Positions 15,727-23,121 of a stretch of 35,988 bases of DNA are shown in pieces. The position numbers and the translations under genes are program-made. The notes beneath the pieces are model-generated. The model did no database searches. It saw nothing but the letters and a program-made list of their open reading frames with translations, and was not told the DNA's origin. Source of the stretch: Cellulomonas hominis (GTDB taxonomy: Bacteria > Actinomycetota > Actinomycetes > Actinomycetales > Cellulomonadaceae). Location of the stretch: the NCBI RefSeq assembly GCF_005239125.1, contig NZ_SZYE01000016.1, positions 1 to 35,988 on the forward strand. Reading direction: 5' to 3'. Each line of letters begins with the position of its first letter. The stretch's first letter is position 1.

Positions 15727-16974
15727 ATGCGCGCACCCTCCCGTGCCGCGACCGGGGCGCTCGTCCTCGACCTGATCCGCACGCACGGCACGGTCAGCAG
15801 GGTCGAGCTCGCCGACCGGTCGGGCCTCACCGCGGCGACCATCACGCACGTCGTGCGGGACCTCATGGCCGAGGGCCTGGTGCACGAGGTCGGCCGCGTC
15901 ACCGGCGGCGTCGGGTCGCCGCGCCGCCTGCTGGAGCTGGACGCCGGCGCGTGGTTCGCTGTCGGCGTCCAGCTCGACCGGTGCGCCAGCAGCGTCGTGG
16001 TCACCGACTTCGCGGGGCGGCGGGTCGCCTCGACGGGCGTGCGCGGCGTGGGCCGCGGCGCCCCCGACGACACCCTGCCGGTGCTCGCCCGGCACATCGA
16101 CCTGCTGCTCGCCGGCGCCGGCATCCCCCGCGACCGGGTCCTCGGCGTCGGCCTGGTGACGCACGGGCCCCAGGACCGGGCCGCGGGCGCCGTGCTCACC
16201 GGCCAGCCGACGCCGCAGTGGCGCGACTACCCGCTCACCGGGACGCTCGCGCGGCTGCTGGGGCTGCCGGTGCTGCTCGAGAACGACGCGACCGCGGCGG
16301 CCGTGGGGGAGCAGTGGGTCGGCGCCCTCGACGTCGACACCTTCGGCGTGCTCTACATGGCGACGGGCGTCGGCGGCGGGGTGATCGCCGGGTCCGAGGT
16401 GTACCGCGGCGGCACGGCGAACCCGGTCGAGATCGGGCACGTGCCGGTCGACCCCACGGGGCCCGCCTGCGCCTGCGGCAGCCGCGGGTGCGTCGAGGCG
16501 CTCGCGGGCCCGGGCGCGGTGGTCGCCGCCGCGCTGCGCGACCCTGCGCTCGCGGGCCGGCTCGGGCTGGCCGGCGGCGAGGACGCGGTGCTGGCCGACT
16601 TCCAGCGGGTCGCGCGCGCCGCCGTGGCCGGCGACGGGGCGTCCGCGGCGCTGCTGGCGGACTCCGCGCGGCACCTCGGCACCGCGGCCGTGACGCTGAT
16701 GAACCTGTTCGACCTCGATACGGTCGTGCTGGCCGGCCCGGCCTTCGGCGTCGCGGGGCCGCTGTACGTCGCCGGGGTGCAGGAGGTGGTCGACGCGGGT
16801 GCGCTCGCGCGGCTGCTGCGGCCCGTGCGGGTGCGGCTGTCCCGGGACGTCCGGGTGTCCGCGGCGGTGGGCGGGGCGCTGGTGGTGCTCCGGTCGCCGC
16901 TGGGGCGGCCCGGCTCGAACCCCGCGGCCGCGGCGCCCGCGCCGTCGGCGACCGGCGCACCCGTACCCGCCTAG
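15727..16974 (+). CDS. ROK family transcriptional repressor (sugar-responsive)
   Basis: 415 residues from ATG 15727; an in-frame ATG at 15706 would add seven residues but overlaps the operator and has no ribosome-binding site. The N-terminal winged helix-turn-helix (about 10-70) contains VSRVELADRSGLTAATITHVV. The ROK sugar-kinase-like domain follows: ENDATAAAVGEQW (about 184-196), a glycine-rich turn MATGVGGGV, and the full zinc motif CACGSRGCVEAL (about 250-261) after EIGHVPV. The Ala/Pro-rich end is probably disordered. It is expected to bind the 39-bp dyad and release it when a sugar binds, controlling both the divergent importer operon and its own operon with the GH36 gene 38 bp downstream. 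Repressor sign is inferred from operator position. Confidence 0.9.
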   Translation: MRAPSRAATGALVLDLIRTHGTVSRVELADRSGLTAATITHVVRDLMAEGLVHEVGRVTGGVGSPRRLLELDAGAWFAVGVQLDRCASSVVVTDFAGRRVASTGVRGVGRGAPDDTLPVLARHIDLLLAGAGIPRDRVLGVGLVTHGPQDRAAGAVLTGQPTPQWRDYPLTGTLARLLGLPVLLENDATAAAVGEQWVGALDVDTFGVLYMATGVGGGVIAGSEVYRGGTANPVEIGHVPVDPTGPACACGSRGCVEALAGPGAVVAAALRDPALAGRLGLAGGEDAVLADFQRVARAAVAGDGASAALLADSARHLGTAAVTLMNLFDLDTVVLAGPAFGVAGPLYVAGVQEVVDAGALARLLRPVRVRLSRDVRVSAAVGGALVVLRSPLGRPGSNPAAAAPAPSATGAPVPA

Positions 16975-17012
16975 CCCGTCCCGACCCGATCGTCCGACTC
17001 GAAGGAGAGCCT

Positions 17013-19187
17013 GTGACCGCCACGACCCCGACCCCCGCGCCCGACGCCCCGACGTGGACCGTGCTGCGCCGCGACGGCGTGGCCGTCGTCCTGGCGCACC
17101 CCCGCGACGGCCTGCCGCAGGTGCAGCACTGGGGCGCCGACCTGGGGCCGCTGACCGCGGCGGACCTCGTCGCGCTGCGGGTCGCCGCCGACCGGCAGAC
17201 CCCGCCGGGCACCCTCGACGCGGCCGGGCACCCGTCTCTGCTGCCGCAGGAGACCGACGGCTGGCCGGGCCGGCCGGGGCTGCAGCTCGTGCGCGACGGC
17301 GTCCCGCTGAGCCCGCGGTGGTCGGCCGGGCCGCCGGAGGTGGCCCCGGACGGCCACGCGGTCGAGGTGGTCGCCCGCGACGCGGCCGCGGGGCTGGTGC
17401 TGCGCTCGCGGCTGCACCTGGAGCCCGGCGGGCTGCTCGGCGTCGCGCACCGCCTGGAGGTGGCGCCCGCCGCGGCCGCCCCCGTGGAGGTGCACGCCCT
17501 CGAGGCGGCGCTGCCGGTGCCGACCCGGGCGGACGTGCTCACGACGTTCGCCGGCCGGTGGACCCGGGAGAAGGTGCCGGCCACCGGTCCGCTGCCCCGC
17601 GGTTCGCTCGCCCGGCAGACCCGCCGCGGCCGGCCGGGCCACGACCACCCGTGGCTGCTCGCCCTGTCCGCCGCCGCCCCGCGGGACCGGGACGGCGAGG
17701 TCTGGGCGGTGCACCTGGCGTGGCCCGCGGACGCCACCTACCGCACGGACCGGCTGCCGGACCAGCCGACGCTGCTGGGCGCCGGCGAGCTGCTGCGCGC
17801 GGGCGAGGTCGTGCTCGGGCCCGGGGAGTCCTGGGCGGCGCCGACCGCGTGGTTCGCGTGGTCGGGTGCCGGGCTCGACGGCGTGACCGCGCGGTTCCAC
17901 ACCTTCCTGCGCTCCCGGCCCCAGCACCCGCGCACGCCCCGGCCGCTCGTGCTCAACACCTGGGAGGCGGTGTACTTCGACCACGACCCCGCGACCGTGC
18001 TCCGGCTCGCCGAGCGGGCCGCGCGGATCGGGGTCGAGCGGTTCGTGCTCGACGACGGCTGGTTCCTCGCGCGCCGCGACGACACCCGGGGGCTGGGCGA
18101 CTGGGTGGTCGACCGCGCCGTGTGGCCGGACGGGCTCGGGCCGCTCGCCGAGCGGGTGCACGCGCTCGGCATGCAGTTCGGGCTCTGGTTCGAGCCGGAG
18201 ATGGTCAGCCTCGACTCGGACCTCGCCCGGGCGCACCCGGACTGGCTGCTGCACGACCCCGACCGCGTCCCGGACCCCGAGGGGCTGTCGTTCCGGACCC
18301 AGTACGTGCTCGACCTCGCGCGGCCGGAGGCGCGGGCGCACGTGCTCGGGCAGGTGTCCGCCCTGGTCGCCGAGCTCGGGATCGACTTCATCAAGTGGGA
18401 CCACAACCGCGACCTGGTGGACGCCCGGCACGCGGGCCGGCCGGGCGTCGACGCGCAGACCCGGGCCGTGCTCGGGCTGATGGCCGAGCTGAGGGCGCGG
18501 CACCCGGGGCTGGAGATCGAGTCCTGCTCGTCCGGCGGCGCGCGCAGCGACCTCGGGGTCCTGGAGGTCACCGACCGGGTGTGGGCGTCCGACTCCAACG
18601 ACGCCGTCGAGCGGCAGGACATCCAGCGGTGGACCGGGCTGCTGCTGCCGCCCGAGCTCGTCGGCGCGCACGTCGGCCCGCCGACGTCGCACAGCTCGGG
18701 CCGCACCCTCGACCTGTCGTACCGGCTCGCGACGAGCCTGATGGGCTCGGCGGGGTTCGAGTGGGACGTGCTGTCCTGCTCGGACGAGGAGGTCGAGGTG
18801 CTGACGCGGTTCGCGGGCCTGTACCGGGAGCTCCGGCCGCTGATCCACACCGGCACCGCGGTGCACGCGGACGTCCGGGACCCCGCCCTGCGGGTCGTCG
18901 GGGCCGTCGCCCCGGACGGCTCCGCCGGGGTGTGGACGGTCGCGACCGTCGCCGCGCTGGAGGACGCCCGCCCGGAGCCCGTCCGGCTGCACGGGCTGCG
19001 CCCCGACGCCCGGTACCGGGTGCGGGTCCGGGACGAGATCGGGGCCGCCCGGTGGGGGTGGGTGACGCCGCCGTGGCTGGCCGCGGGCGAGGTCACGCTG
19101 CCGGGGCGGGTGCTCGCCGAGGCCGGGCTGCAGCTCCCCGCGCTGTGGCCCGCGCAGGCGCTCGTGCTGCACGCGACCGCGGTCTGA
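17013..19187 (+). CDS. GH36 alpha-galactosidase
   Basis: 724 residues, the usual length of bacterial tetrameric GH36 enzymes. It removes alpha-1,6-galactose from galactomannan or raffinose-type oligosaccharides. Layout: N-terminal beta-supersandwich (about 10-300), barrel (310-640) and C-terminal beta domain. Hallmarks: NTWEAVYF (315-322), VLDDGWF (345-351), LWFEPEMVS, nucleophile D463 in KWDHNRD, CSSGGAR (505-511), and acid/base D527 in WASDSNDA. The start is GTG 17013-17015 with GAAGGAG five bases upstream; the frame continues upstream only as a shadow of the ROK gene. No signal peptide, so cytoplasmic. It forms an operon with the ROK gene and works on cargo of the divergent importer. It is convergent with the LacI-like gene, only nine bases apart. 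Confidence 0.94.
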   Translation: MTATTPTPAPDAPTWTVLRRDGVAVVLAHPRDGLPQVQHWGADLGPLTAADLVALRVAADRQTPPGTLDAAGHPSLLPQETDGWPGRPGLQLVRDGVPLSPRWSAGPPEVAPDGHAVEVVARDAAAGLVLRSRLHLEPGGLLGVAHRLEVAPAAAAPVEVHALEAALPVPTRADVLTTFAGRWTREKVPATGPLPRGSLARQTRRGRPGHDHPWLLALSAAAPRDRDGEVWAVHLAWPADATYRTDRLPDQPTLLGAGELLRAGEVVLGPGESWAAPTAWFAWSGAGLDGVTARFHTFLRSRPQHPRTPRPLVLNTWEAVYFDHDPATVLRLAERAARIGVERFVLDDGWFLARRDDTRGLGDWVVDRAVWPDGLGPLAERVHALGMQFGLWFEPEMVSLDSDLARAHPDWLLHDPDRVPDPEGLSFRTQYVLDLARPEARAHVLGQVSALVAELGIDFIKWDHNRDLVDARHAGRPGVDAQTRAVLGLMAELRARHPGLEIESCSSGGARSDLGVLEVTDRVWASDSNDAVERQDIQRWTGLLLPPELVGAHVGPPTSHSSGRTLDLSYRLATSLMGSAGFEWDVLSCSDEEVEVLTRFAGLYRELRPLIHTGTAVHADVRDPALRVVGAVAPDGSAGVWTVATVAALEDARPEPVRLHGLRPDARYRVRVRDEIGAARWGWVTPPWLAAGEVTLPGRVLAEAGLQLPALWPAQALVLHATAV

Positions 19188-19196
19188 GCTGGTCGG

Positions 19197-20066
19197 TCAG
19201 GCGGGCGGCGGGGCCGTCGAGCCGCGCGGCACCACCCGCACCCCGGGGGTGCGGGTGGTGGCCGGCGGCCCGCCGGCCACCGCCCGCAGCAGCACCTCGG
19301 CGGTCAGGGCGCCCAGCTCGTGCACGTCGCGGCTGACGACGGACAGCGGCGGGTGCGAGATGCGGACGTTCGCCGAGTCGTCCCAGGCCAGCACCGACAG
19401 GTCCTGCGGCACGCGCACGCCGAGCCGCGCCGCCTCGCGCAGCCCGGCCAGCGGCATGAGGTCGTTGTCGTACACGATCGCCGTCGGCGGCTCGGGCAGC
19501 GCGAGCAGCTCGGCGGTGCGCAGCGCGCCGCTCGCCGCCCCGTAGTCGCCCTCCCGGTGCAGCCCGACCACCCCGGCGGCGGCCGCGGCGTCCCGGAACG
19601 CGGCGCCGCGCACCCGCGTGTGCCGGTAGCGCCCGGGCCCGGACACCCAGCCGACCCGGCGGTGGCCGAGGTCGGCGAGGAACGCGACCGCGGTCCGCAT
19701 GGCGCCGTCGTTGTCGTAGTCGACCACCCACCGGCCGTCGCCGGGCTCGCCGCCGAGCAGCACGGACGGCAGCCCGAGGTCCCGGCACGCCTGCTCGCGG
19801 GGGTCGTCGGCCACCAGGTCCGAGATCACGACCGCGTCCACCAGCCCGTCCCGCGCCCACCGGCGGTACGCCACGAGCTCGGCGTCGAGGTCCGGCACGA
19901 CGTGCACGAACACGCTCGCCCCGTGCCTGTCCAGCTCCTCCTCCATGCCCGCCAGCAGGTCCGTGTAGAAGGGCTCGAGCGCGCCGTCGTCGTCGGCCGG
20001 CAGCAGCGCCAGCCCGACCCGGACGCCGCTGCCCGGCCGCCGGTCGGGCGGCGTCGGCGTCGTCAT
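19197..20066 (-). CDS. LacI-type sugar-sensor protein lacking the DNA-binding domain
   Basis: 289 residues. The sequence begins with a short disordered tail (MTTPTPPDRRPGSG) and goes straight into the periplasmic-binding-protein-like sensor domain of LacI/GalR regulators: VRVGLALLPADDDGALEPFY, then LVDAVVISDLVADDP, GHRRVGWVSGP, and the C-terminal VLAWDDSANVRISHPPLSVVSRDVHELG. The usual N-terminal helix-turn-helix and hinge (about 60 residues) are absent. They cannot lie upstream in another frame, because the divergent ROK gene starts only 59 bp away. No signal peptide, so it is a cytoplasmic sugar sensor, not an ABC binding protein. It may be a decayed repressor or may act through a partner such as the divergent ROK protein; both are inference. 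Confidence 0.85.
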   Translation of the reverse strand: MTTPTPPDRRPGSGVRVGLALLPADDDGALEPFYTDLLAGMEEELDRHGASVFVHVVPDLDAELVAYRRWARDGLVDAVVISDLVADDPREQACRDLGLPSVLLGGEPGDGRWVVDYDNDGAMRTAVAFLADLGHRRVGWVSGPGRYRHTRVRGAAFRDAAAAAGVVGLHREGDYGAASGALRTAELLALPEPPTAIVYDNDLMPLAGLREAARLGVRVPQDLSVLAWDDSANVRISHPPLSVVSRDVHELGALTAEVLLRAVAGGPPATTRTPGVRVVPRGSTAPPPA

Positions 20067-20086
20067 GGCCGCAGCATCGCACGCCC

Positions 20087-20113
20087 GGCACGGCGGGGGT
20101 GCGGCGCCGTGCC
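20087..20113. promoter_or_regulatory. 9-bp inverted repeat in the divergent LacI-like/ROK gap
   Basis: GGCACGGCG (20087-20095) and CGCCGTGCC (20105-20113) are perfect reverse complements with a 9-nt spacer. They sit in the middle of the 59-bp gap that must hold both promoters. A plausible operator, but weaker evidence than the AT-rich dyad at 15680 because the background is GC-rich. CATGCT (20113-20118), seven bases before ATG 20126, could be the -10 of a leaderless ROK transcript. Confidence 0.4.
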
Positions 20114-20125
20114 ATGCTGAGCGGC

Positions 20126-21349
20126 ATGGACGGCGTCGAGGTCGGGCAGGGCGCCGGGCGGCGGGGCGGCCGCGCGCCGTCGACCACGCGCTCCCGGGTG
20201 CTCGACCTGGTCCGCACCCGCGGGCCGATCAGCCGCGTCGAGCTCGCCGAGCTCACCGGGCTGACCCAGGCGGCGATCTCGCACGCGGTGCGGGCGCTGC
20301 TCGACCAGGGGCTGCTGCGCGAGAACGGCGCCCGGGAGTGGACCGGCGGGAAGCCGCGGGTGATGCTCACGCTGGACCCGCTGGCGCGGTGCGCCGTCGG
20401 CGTGCAGCTCGGCGCGGACTGGCTGGTCGTCGTGCTCATCGACGCGCGGGGCGCGGTCGTCGCCCGCACGCGGGTGCGCGGCGCGCGCGAGGAGGACCCG
20501 GACGCCGTCGTCATCGGCATCGCGGGGGAGATCGACGTGCTGCTGCGCGCCGCCGGGATCGGCCGGGACCGCGTGGCGGGCGTGGGCCTCGCGGTCCCGG
20601 GCACCCTGGACCTCGACGCGGGCGCGATCACGGTCTCCCGGTCGCTGCACCGGTGGCAGGGCTTCCCCGTGCGCGCCGCGCTCGCCGAGGCCGTCGGCGT
20701 GCCCGTGGTGCTGGACAACGACGCCACCGCCGCGGCCGTCGGGGAGTACTGGGCCGGGCGCACCGCCGGTTCCGTCGCGCACTGCACGCTCTACATGGGC
20801 GCCGGCATCGGCGCCGGCGTGGTGGTCGGGGGCACCGTGCACCGCGGCGCCAGCGGCAACGCCGGCCCGCTCGGCCGGATGCACCTGCACCGCAGCGCGC
20901 ACGACCCCGGCCCGACCCTCGAGGAGCTCGCCGCCCCGCACGCCGTCGCCCGGCGGGCGCGCGAGGCGGTCGCCGCGGGGCGGGCGACGACCGTGCGGCT
21001 CAGCCCGGACGGCGACCCCATCACGGACTTCGGGGCGGTGGCCACGGCCGCGGTGCAGGGCGACCCCCTCGCGCTCGAGCTCGTCGAGGACTCCGCGGAG
21101 TACCTGGCGGACGCGGCGGTGACCGCCGCGAACCTGCTGGACGTGGACTCCGTGGTGCTCGCCGGCCCGGCGTTCAGCACCGCCGGGTCGCTGTACGCGC
21201 AGGTGGTCGAGCGGCGGCTGCGGGCGGAGCTGCACGCGGCCGACCGGCACGGGGTGCGGGTCGCGCTCGCGGCGCACGTCGCGGACGCCGCCGCCGTGGG
21301 CGCCGCGGCGCTGGTGCTGCAGGAGGACCTGGCGCCGCGGCGCGGCTGA
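20126..21349 (+). CDS. ROK family protein with helix-turn-helix, zinc motif absent
   Basis: 407 residues from ATG 20126; in-frame ATG 20114 would add four. The winged helix-turn-helix (about 20-80) contains ISRVELAELTGLTQAAISHAV, nearly the same as in the first ROK repressor. The kinase-like domain keeps VLDNDATAAAVGEYW and the glycine-rich MGAGIGAGVVVGG. The signature that should follow is different: where ROK proteins carry EIGH and CxCGxxGCxE, this one has NAGPLGRMHLHRSAHDPGP with no Cys. It therefore lacks the structural zinc site and the His that helps contact the sugar. It is probably a DNA-binding regulator with an altered or missing sugar response. It diverges from the LacI-like sensor gene. 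Confidence 0.88.
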   Translation: MDGVEVGQGAGRRGGRAPSTTRSRVLDLVRTRGPISRVELAELTGLTQAAISHAVRALLDQGLLRENGAREWTGGKPRVMLTLDPLARCAVGVQLGADWLVVVLIDARGAVVARTRVRGAREEDPDAVVIGIAGEIDVLLRAAGIGRDRVAGVGLAVPGTLDLDAGAITVSRSLHRWQGFPVRAALAEAVGVPVVLDNDATAAAVGEYWAGRTAGSVAHCTLYMGAGIGAGVVVGGTVHRGASGNAGPLGRMHLHRSAHDPGPTLEELAAPHAVARRAREAVAAGRATTVRLSPDGDPITDFGAVATAAVQGDPLALELVEDSAEYLADAAVTAANLLDVDSVVLAGPAFSTAGSLYAQVVERRLRAELHAADRHGVRVALAAHVADAAAVGAAALVLQEDLAPRRG

Positions 21350-21352
21350 CGC

Positions 21353-21368
21353 GCCGGGTGCGCCCGGC
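21353..21368. terminator. Hairpin in the convergent gap after the second ROK gene
   Basis: GCCGGG (21353-21358) pairs with CCCGGC (21363-21368) around TGCG. It lies four bases after the ROK stop and before the stop of the convergent membrane-protein gene, so it could serve both directions. Short and without a U tract. Confidence 0.45.
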
Positions 21369-21416
21369 CCGGGCGTGCCCGTGCCGGCTTGGCTCGCGCC
21401 GCGCGCGCGGGGGCGC

Positions 21417-22871
21417 TCAGCGGCGGCGGGCCAGCTGCTCCAGGCTCACCGCGTCGACCAGCAGCCCCTCGTCCCGGCGCACCCACCGGGCCCCGGTGGC
21501 CCGGTGCTCGGCCGGGGTGGCGAAGCGGTAGCCGTACAGCCGTGCCCGGACCCATCGCGGGCGCTCCCCGTCGAACGGGTCGCGGGCCAGCAGCCGCAGC
21601 GTCGGGCGGTCGGCCTCCAGCAGCCGCGCCAGGAACGGCACGAACCAGCGCAGCTGCGCCGCCGAGCCGAGCGCCAGGAACCACATCAGCCAGTCGAGCC
21701 GCAGGTGGTACGGCGCGAACTGCCGCGGCAGCCGCCGCACGTCGCCGGGCTTGCCGCGGAACCCGTACTCGAGCCACGTGGCGTCAGCGGGGTCGTCGTC
21801 CCGGGTGCCCTCCACGACCACCTCGGTGCGCCGCCGGGTGATCGTGCCGAACGCCCCGTAGGCGTTGACCAGGTGGAACGGGTTGAACGAGGCGTTCATC
21901 CGCTGGTTCCGGGACACCAGGTTCCGCGCCGGCCAGAAGGACAGCACCACGCACAGCGCGGTGACCGCGAGCACCACGACGACGAACCACAGGGGCGCGG
22001 CGGCGGCGGGCGCGCCCGCGCGGACCTCGATCCCGACGAGCCCGAGCACCGCCGCCCACGAGCGGTCGTCGACCGCGGACGCCGCCAGCACGATCGTCAG
22101 CCAGTTCAGCCACGCGAAGTTGCCGGACAGCACCAGCCAGAGCTGCGTGACGATCATGACGCCCGCCGCGGTGCCCGCCACCGGGCCGGGGACCAGCAGC
22201 CCGAACGGCACGACGAGCTGTGCGACGTGATTCGCGGCCACCTCGACCCGGTGCAGCGGGCGGGGGAGCAGGTGGAACAGCCGGCTCGCGGGGCCGGGCA
22301 TCGGCTGCGTCTCGTGGTGGTAGTACAGCGCCGTCAGGTCGCGCCACGCCGGGTCGCCGCGCCACTTGATCAGGCCCGCGCCCAGCTCCAGGCGGAGCAC
22401 CAGCCACCAGAGCAGCGCGAGGACGGTCCACGGCGGGGCGACGTCGTCCGAGCCCAGGAACGCCACGAGGAACCCCGCCTCCAGCAGCAGCGACTCCCAG
22501 CCGAACCCGTAGAACGTCTGCCCGACGTTCACGACCGACAGGTACAGCACCCAGAGCACCCCGAACGCGAGCAGCGGCAGCCACGGCGGCCCCTGCTGCG
22601 GCAGCCCGGCGACCAGCGCCACCGCGACGCCGAGCCCCGCCCAGCCGACGACCACGAGCAGCCGGTCGGAGTACCACCGGGCGAACAGGCTCGGGGCGGC
22701 GCGGAACGGGACCCGCTCGGTGAACGCGGGCACGGGGAGCAGACCGTGCTCGCCGAGCAGCGGGCGGAACTGGCGCAGCACGTTCACGAACGCGAGGACG
22801 TACACCGCGGCCACCCCGCGCTGCGCCACCTCCCGGGCGATCGTGTACCCCTCCGCCCCGAACCACCCCAC
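21417..22871 (-). CDS. Lipase maturation factor family membrane protein
   Basis: 484 residues from GTG 22869-22871, chosen because the protein then opens with MGWFGAEGYTIAREVAQRGVAAVYVLAF, the usual start of this family; a GGGGG run lies about seven bases upstream. The open frame continues to 23138 through low-complexity GC sequence unlikely to be coding. About eight hydrophobic segments fill residues 15-330. Family landmarks include NVGQTFYGFGWESLLLEAGFL, LRLELGAGLIKWRGDPAWRDLTALYYHHETQPMP, and a C-terminal domain with YGFRGKPGDVRRLPRQFAPYHLRLDWLMWF. The animal homologue LMF1 helps lipases fold in the endoplasmic reticulum. The bacterial role is unknown. No operon partner; the divergent PadR gene is 250 bp away. 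Confidence 0.88.
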   Translation of the reverse strand: MGWFGAEGYTIAREVAQRGVAAVYVLAFVNVLRQFRPLLGEHGLLPVPAFTERVPFRAAPSLFARWYSDRLLVVVGWAGLGVAVALVAGLPQQGPPWLPLLAFGVLWVLYLSVVNVGQTFYGFGWESLLLEAGFLVAFLGSDDVAPPWTVLALLWWLVLRLELGAGLIKWRGDPAWRDLTALYYHHETQPMPGPASRLFHLLPRPLHRVEVAANHVAQLVVPFGLLVPGPVAGTAAGVMIVTQLWLVLSGNFAWLNWLTIVLAASAVDDRSWAAVLGLVGIEVRAGAPAAAAPLWFVVVVLAVTALCVVLSFWPARNLVSRNQRMNASFNPFHLVNAYGAFGTITRRRTEVVVEGTRDDDPADATWLEYGFRGKPGDVRRLPRQFAPYHLRLDWLMWFLALGSAAQLRWFVPFLARLLEADRPTLRLLARDPFDGERPRWVRARLYGYRFATPAEHRATGARWVRRDEGLLVDAVSLEQLARRR

Positions 22872-22880
22872 GCCGCACCC

Positions 22881-22952
22881 CCGCTCCCGCGCCCGCGCTC
22901 CCGCGCTCCCGCGCGCCGCCGCGCCGCGCCGCGCCGCGCCGCCGCCGCGCTC
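22881..22952. repeat. Low-complexity CGC/CTC/GCCGC tract
   Basis: Repeated CCGCGCTC units run into repeated GCCGC units with almost no A or T. Codon-like structure is absent. It lies just upstream of the LMF-like gene start and is probably slippage-generated. Confidence 0.6.
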
Positions 22953-22961
22953 CAGCGTCGC

Positions 22962-23078
22962 CCGCCCTGCCTCCGCGCGCACCTCCGCGCGCCGGGCGCT
23001 CGCCGAGTCTCCATCTCCGGACTGCGCGCCGACGCGAACCGGCAGGCCGGTCTCGCAGAGTCGGCGGAGGCAGGGCGG
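22962..23078. repeat. 117-bp segment bounded by 15-bp perfect inverted repeats
   Basis: CCGCCCTGCCTCCGC (22962-22976) recurs as its exact reverse complement at 23064-23078, 87 bp apart, between the LMF-like and PadR genes. Within it is a second, imperfect pair (CGCCGAGTCT at 23001 with AGAGTCGGCG at 23057, one mismatch). No clear target-site duplication is seen. It could be a small MITE-like element or a shared regulatory structure. Confidence 0.5.
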
Positions 23079-23103
23079 AGCGGGGTTCACAATCGGGCAG
23101 TAG

Positions 23104-23113
23104 CGATATATCG
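23104..23113. promoter_or_regulatory. CGATATATCG palindrome, probable PadR operator
   Basis: A perfect 10-bp AT-rich palindrome eight bases before the PadR start codon, in an otherwise very GC-rich stretch. TATATC within it could be the -10 of a leaderless transcript. PadR regulators commonly repress their own promoter through short AT-rich palindromes. Confidence 0.6.
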
Positions 23114-23121
23114 TTAGCGTC

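Noticed and set aside
22881-22952. Possible N-terminal extension of the LMF-like protein through the GC tract up to 23138.
   Set aside because: The added residues are Arg/Ala/Gly-rich simple sequence with no signal peptide; the conserved family opening starts at 22871.
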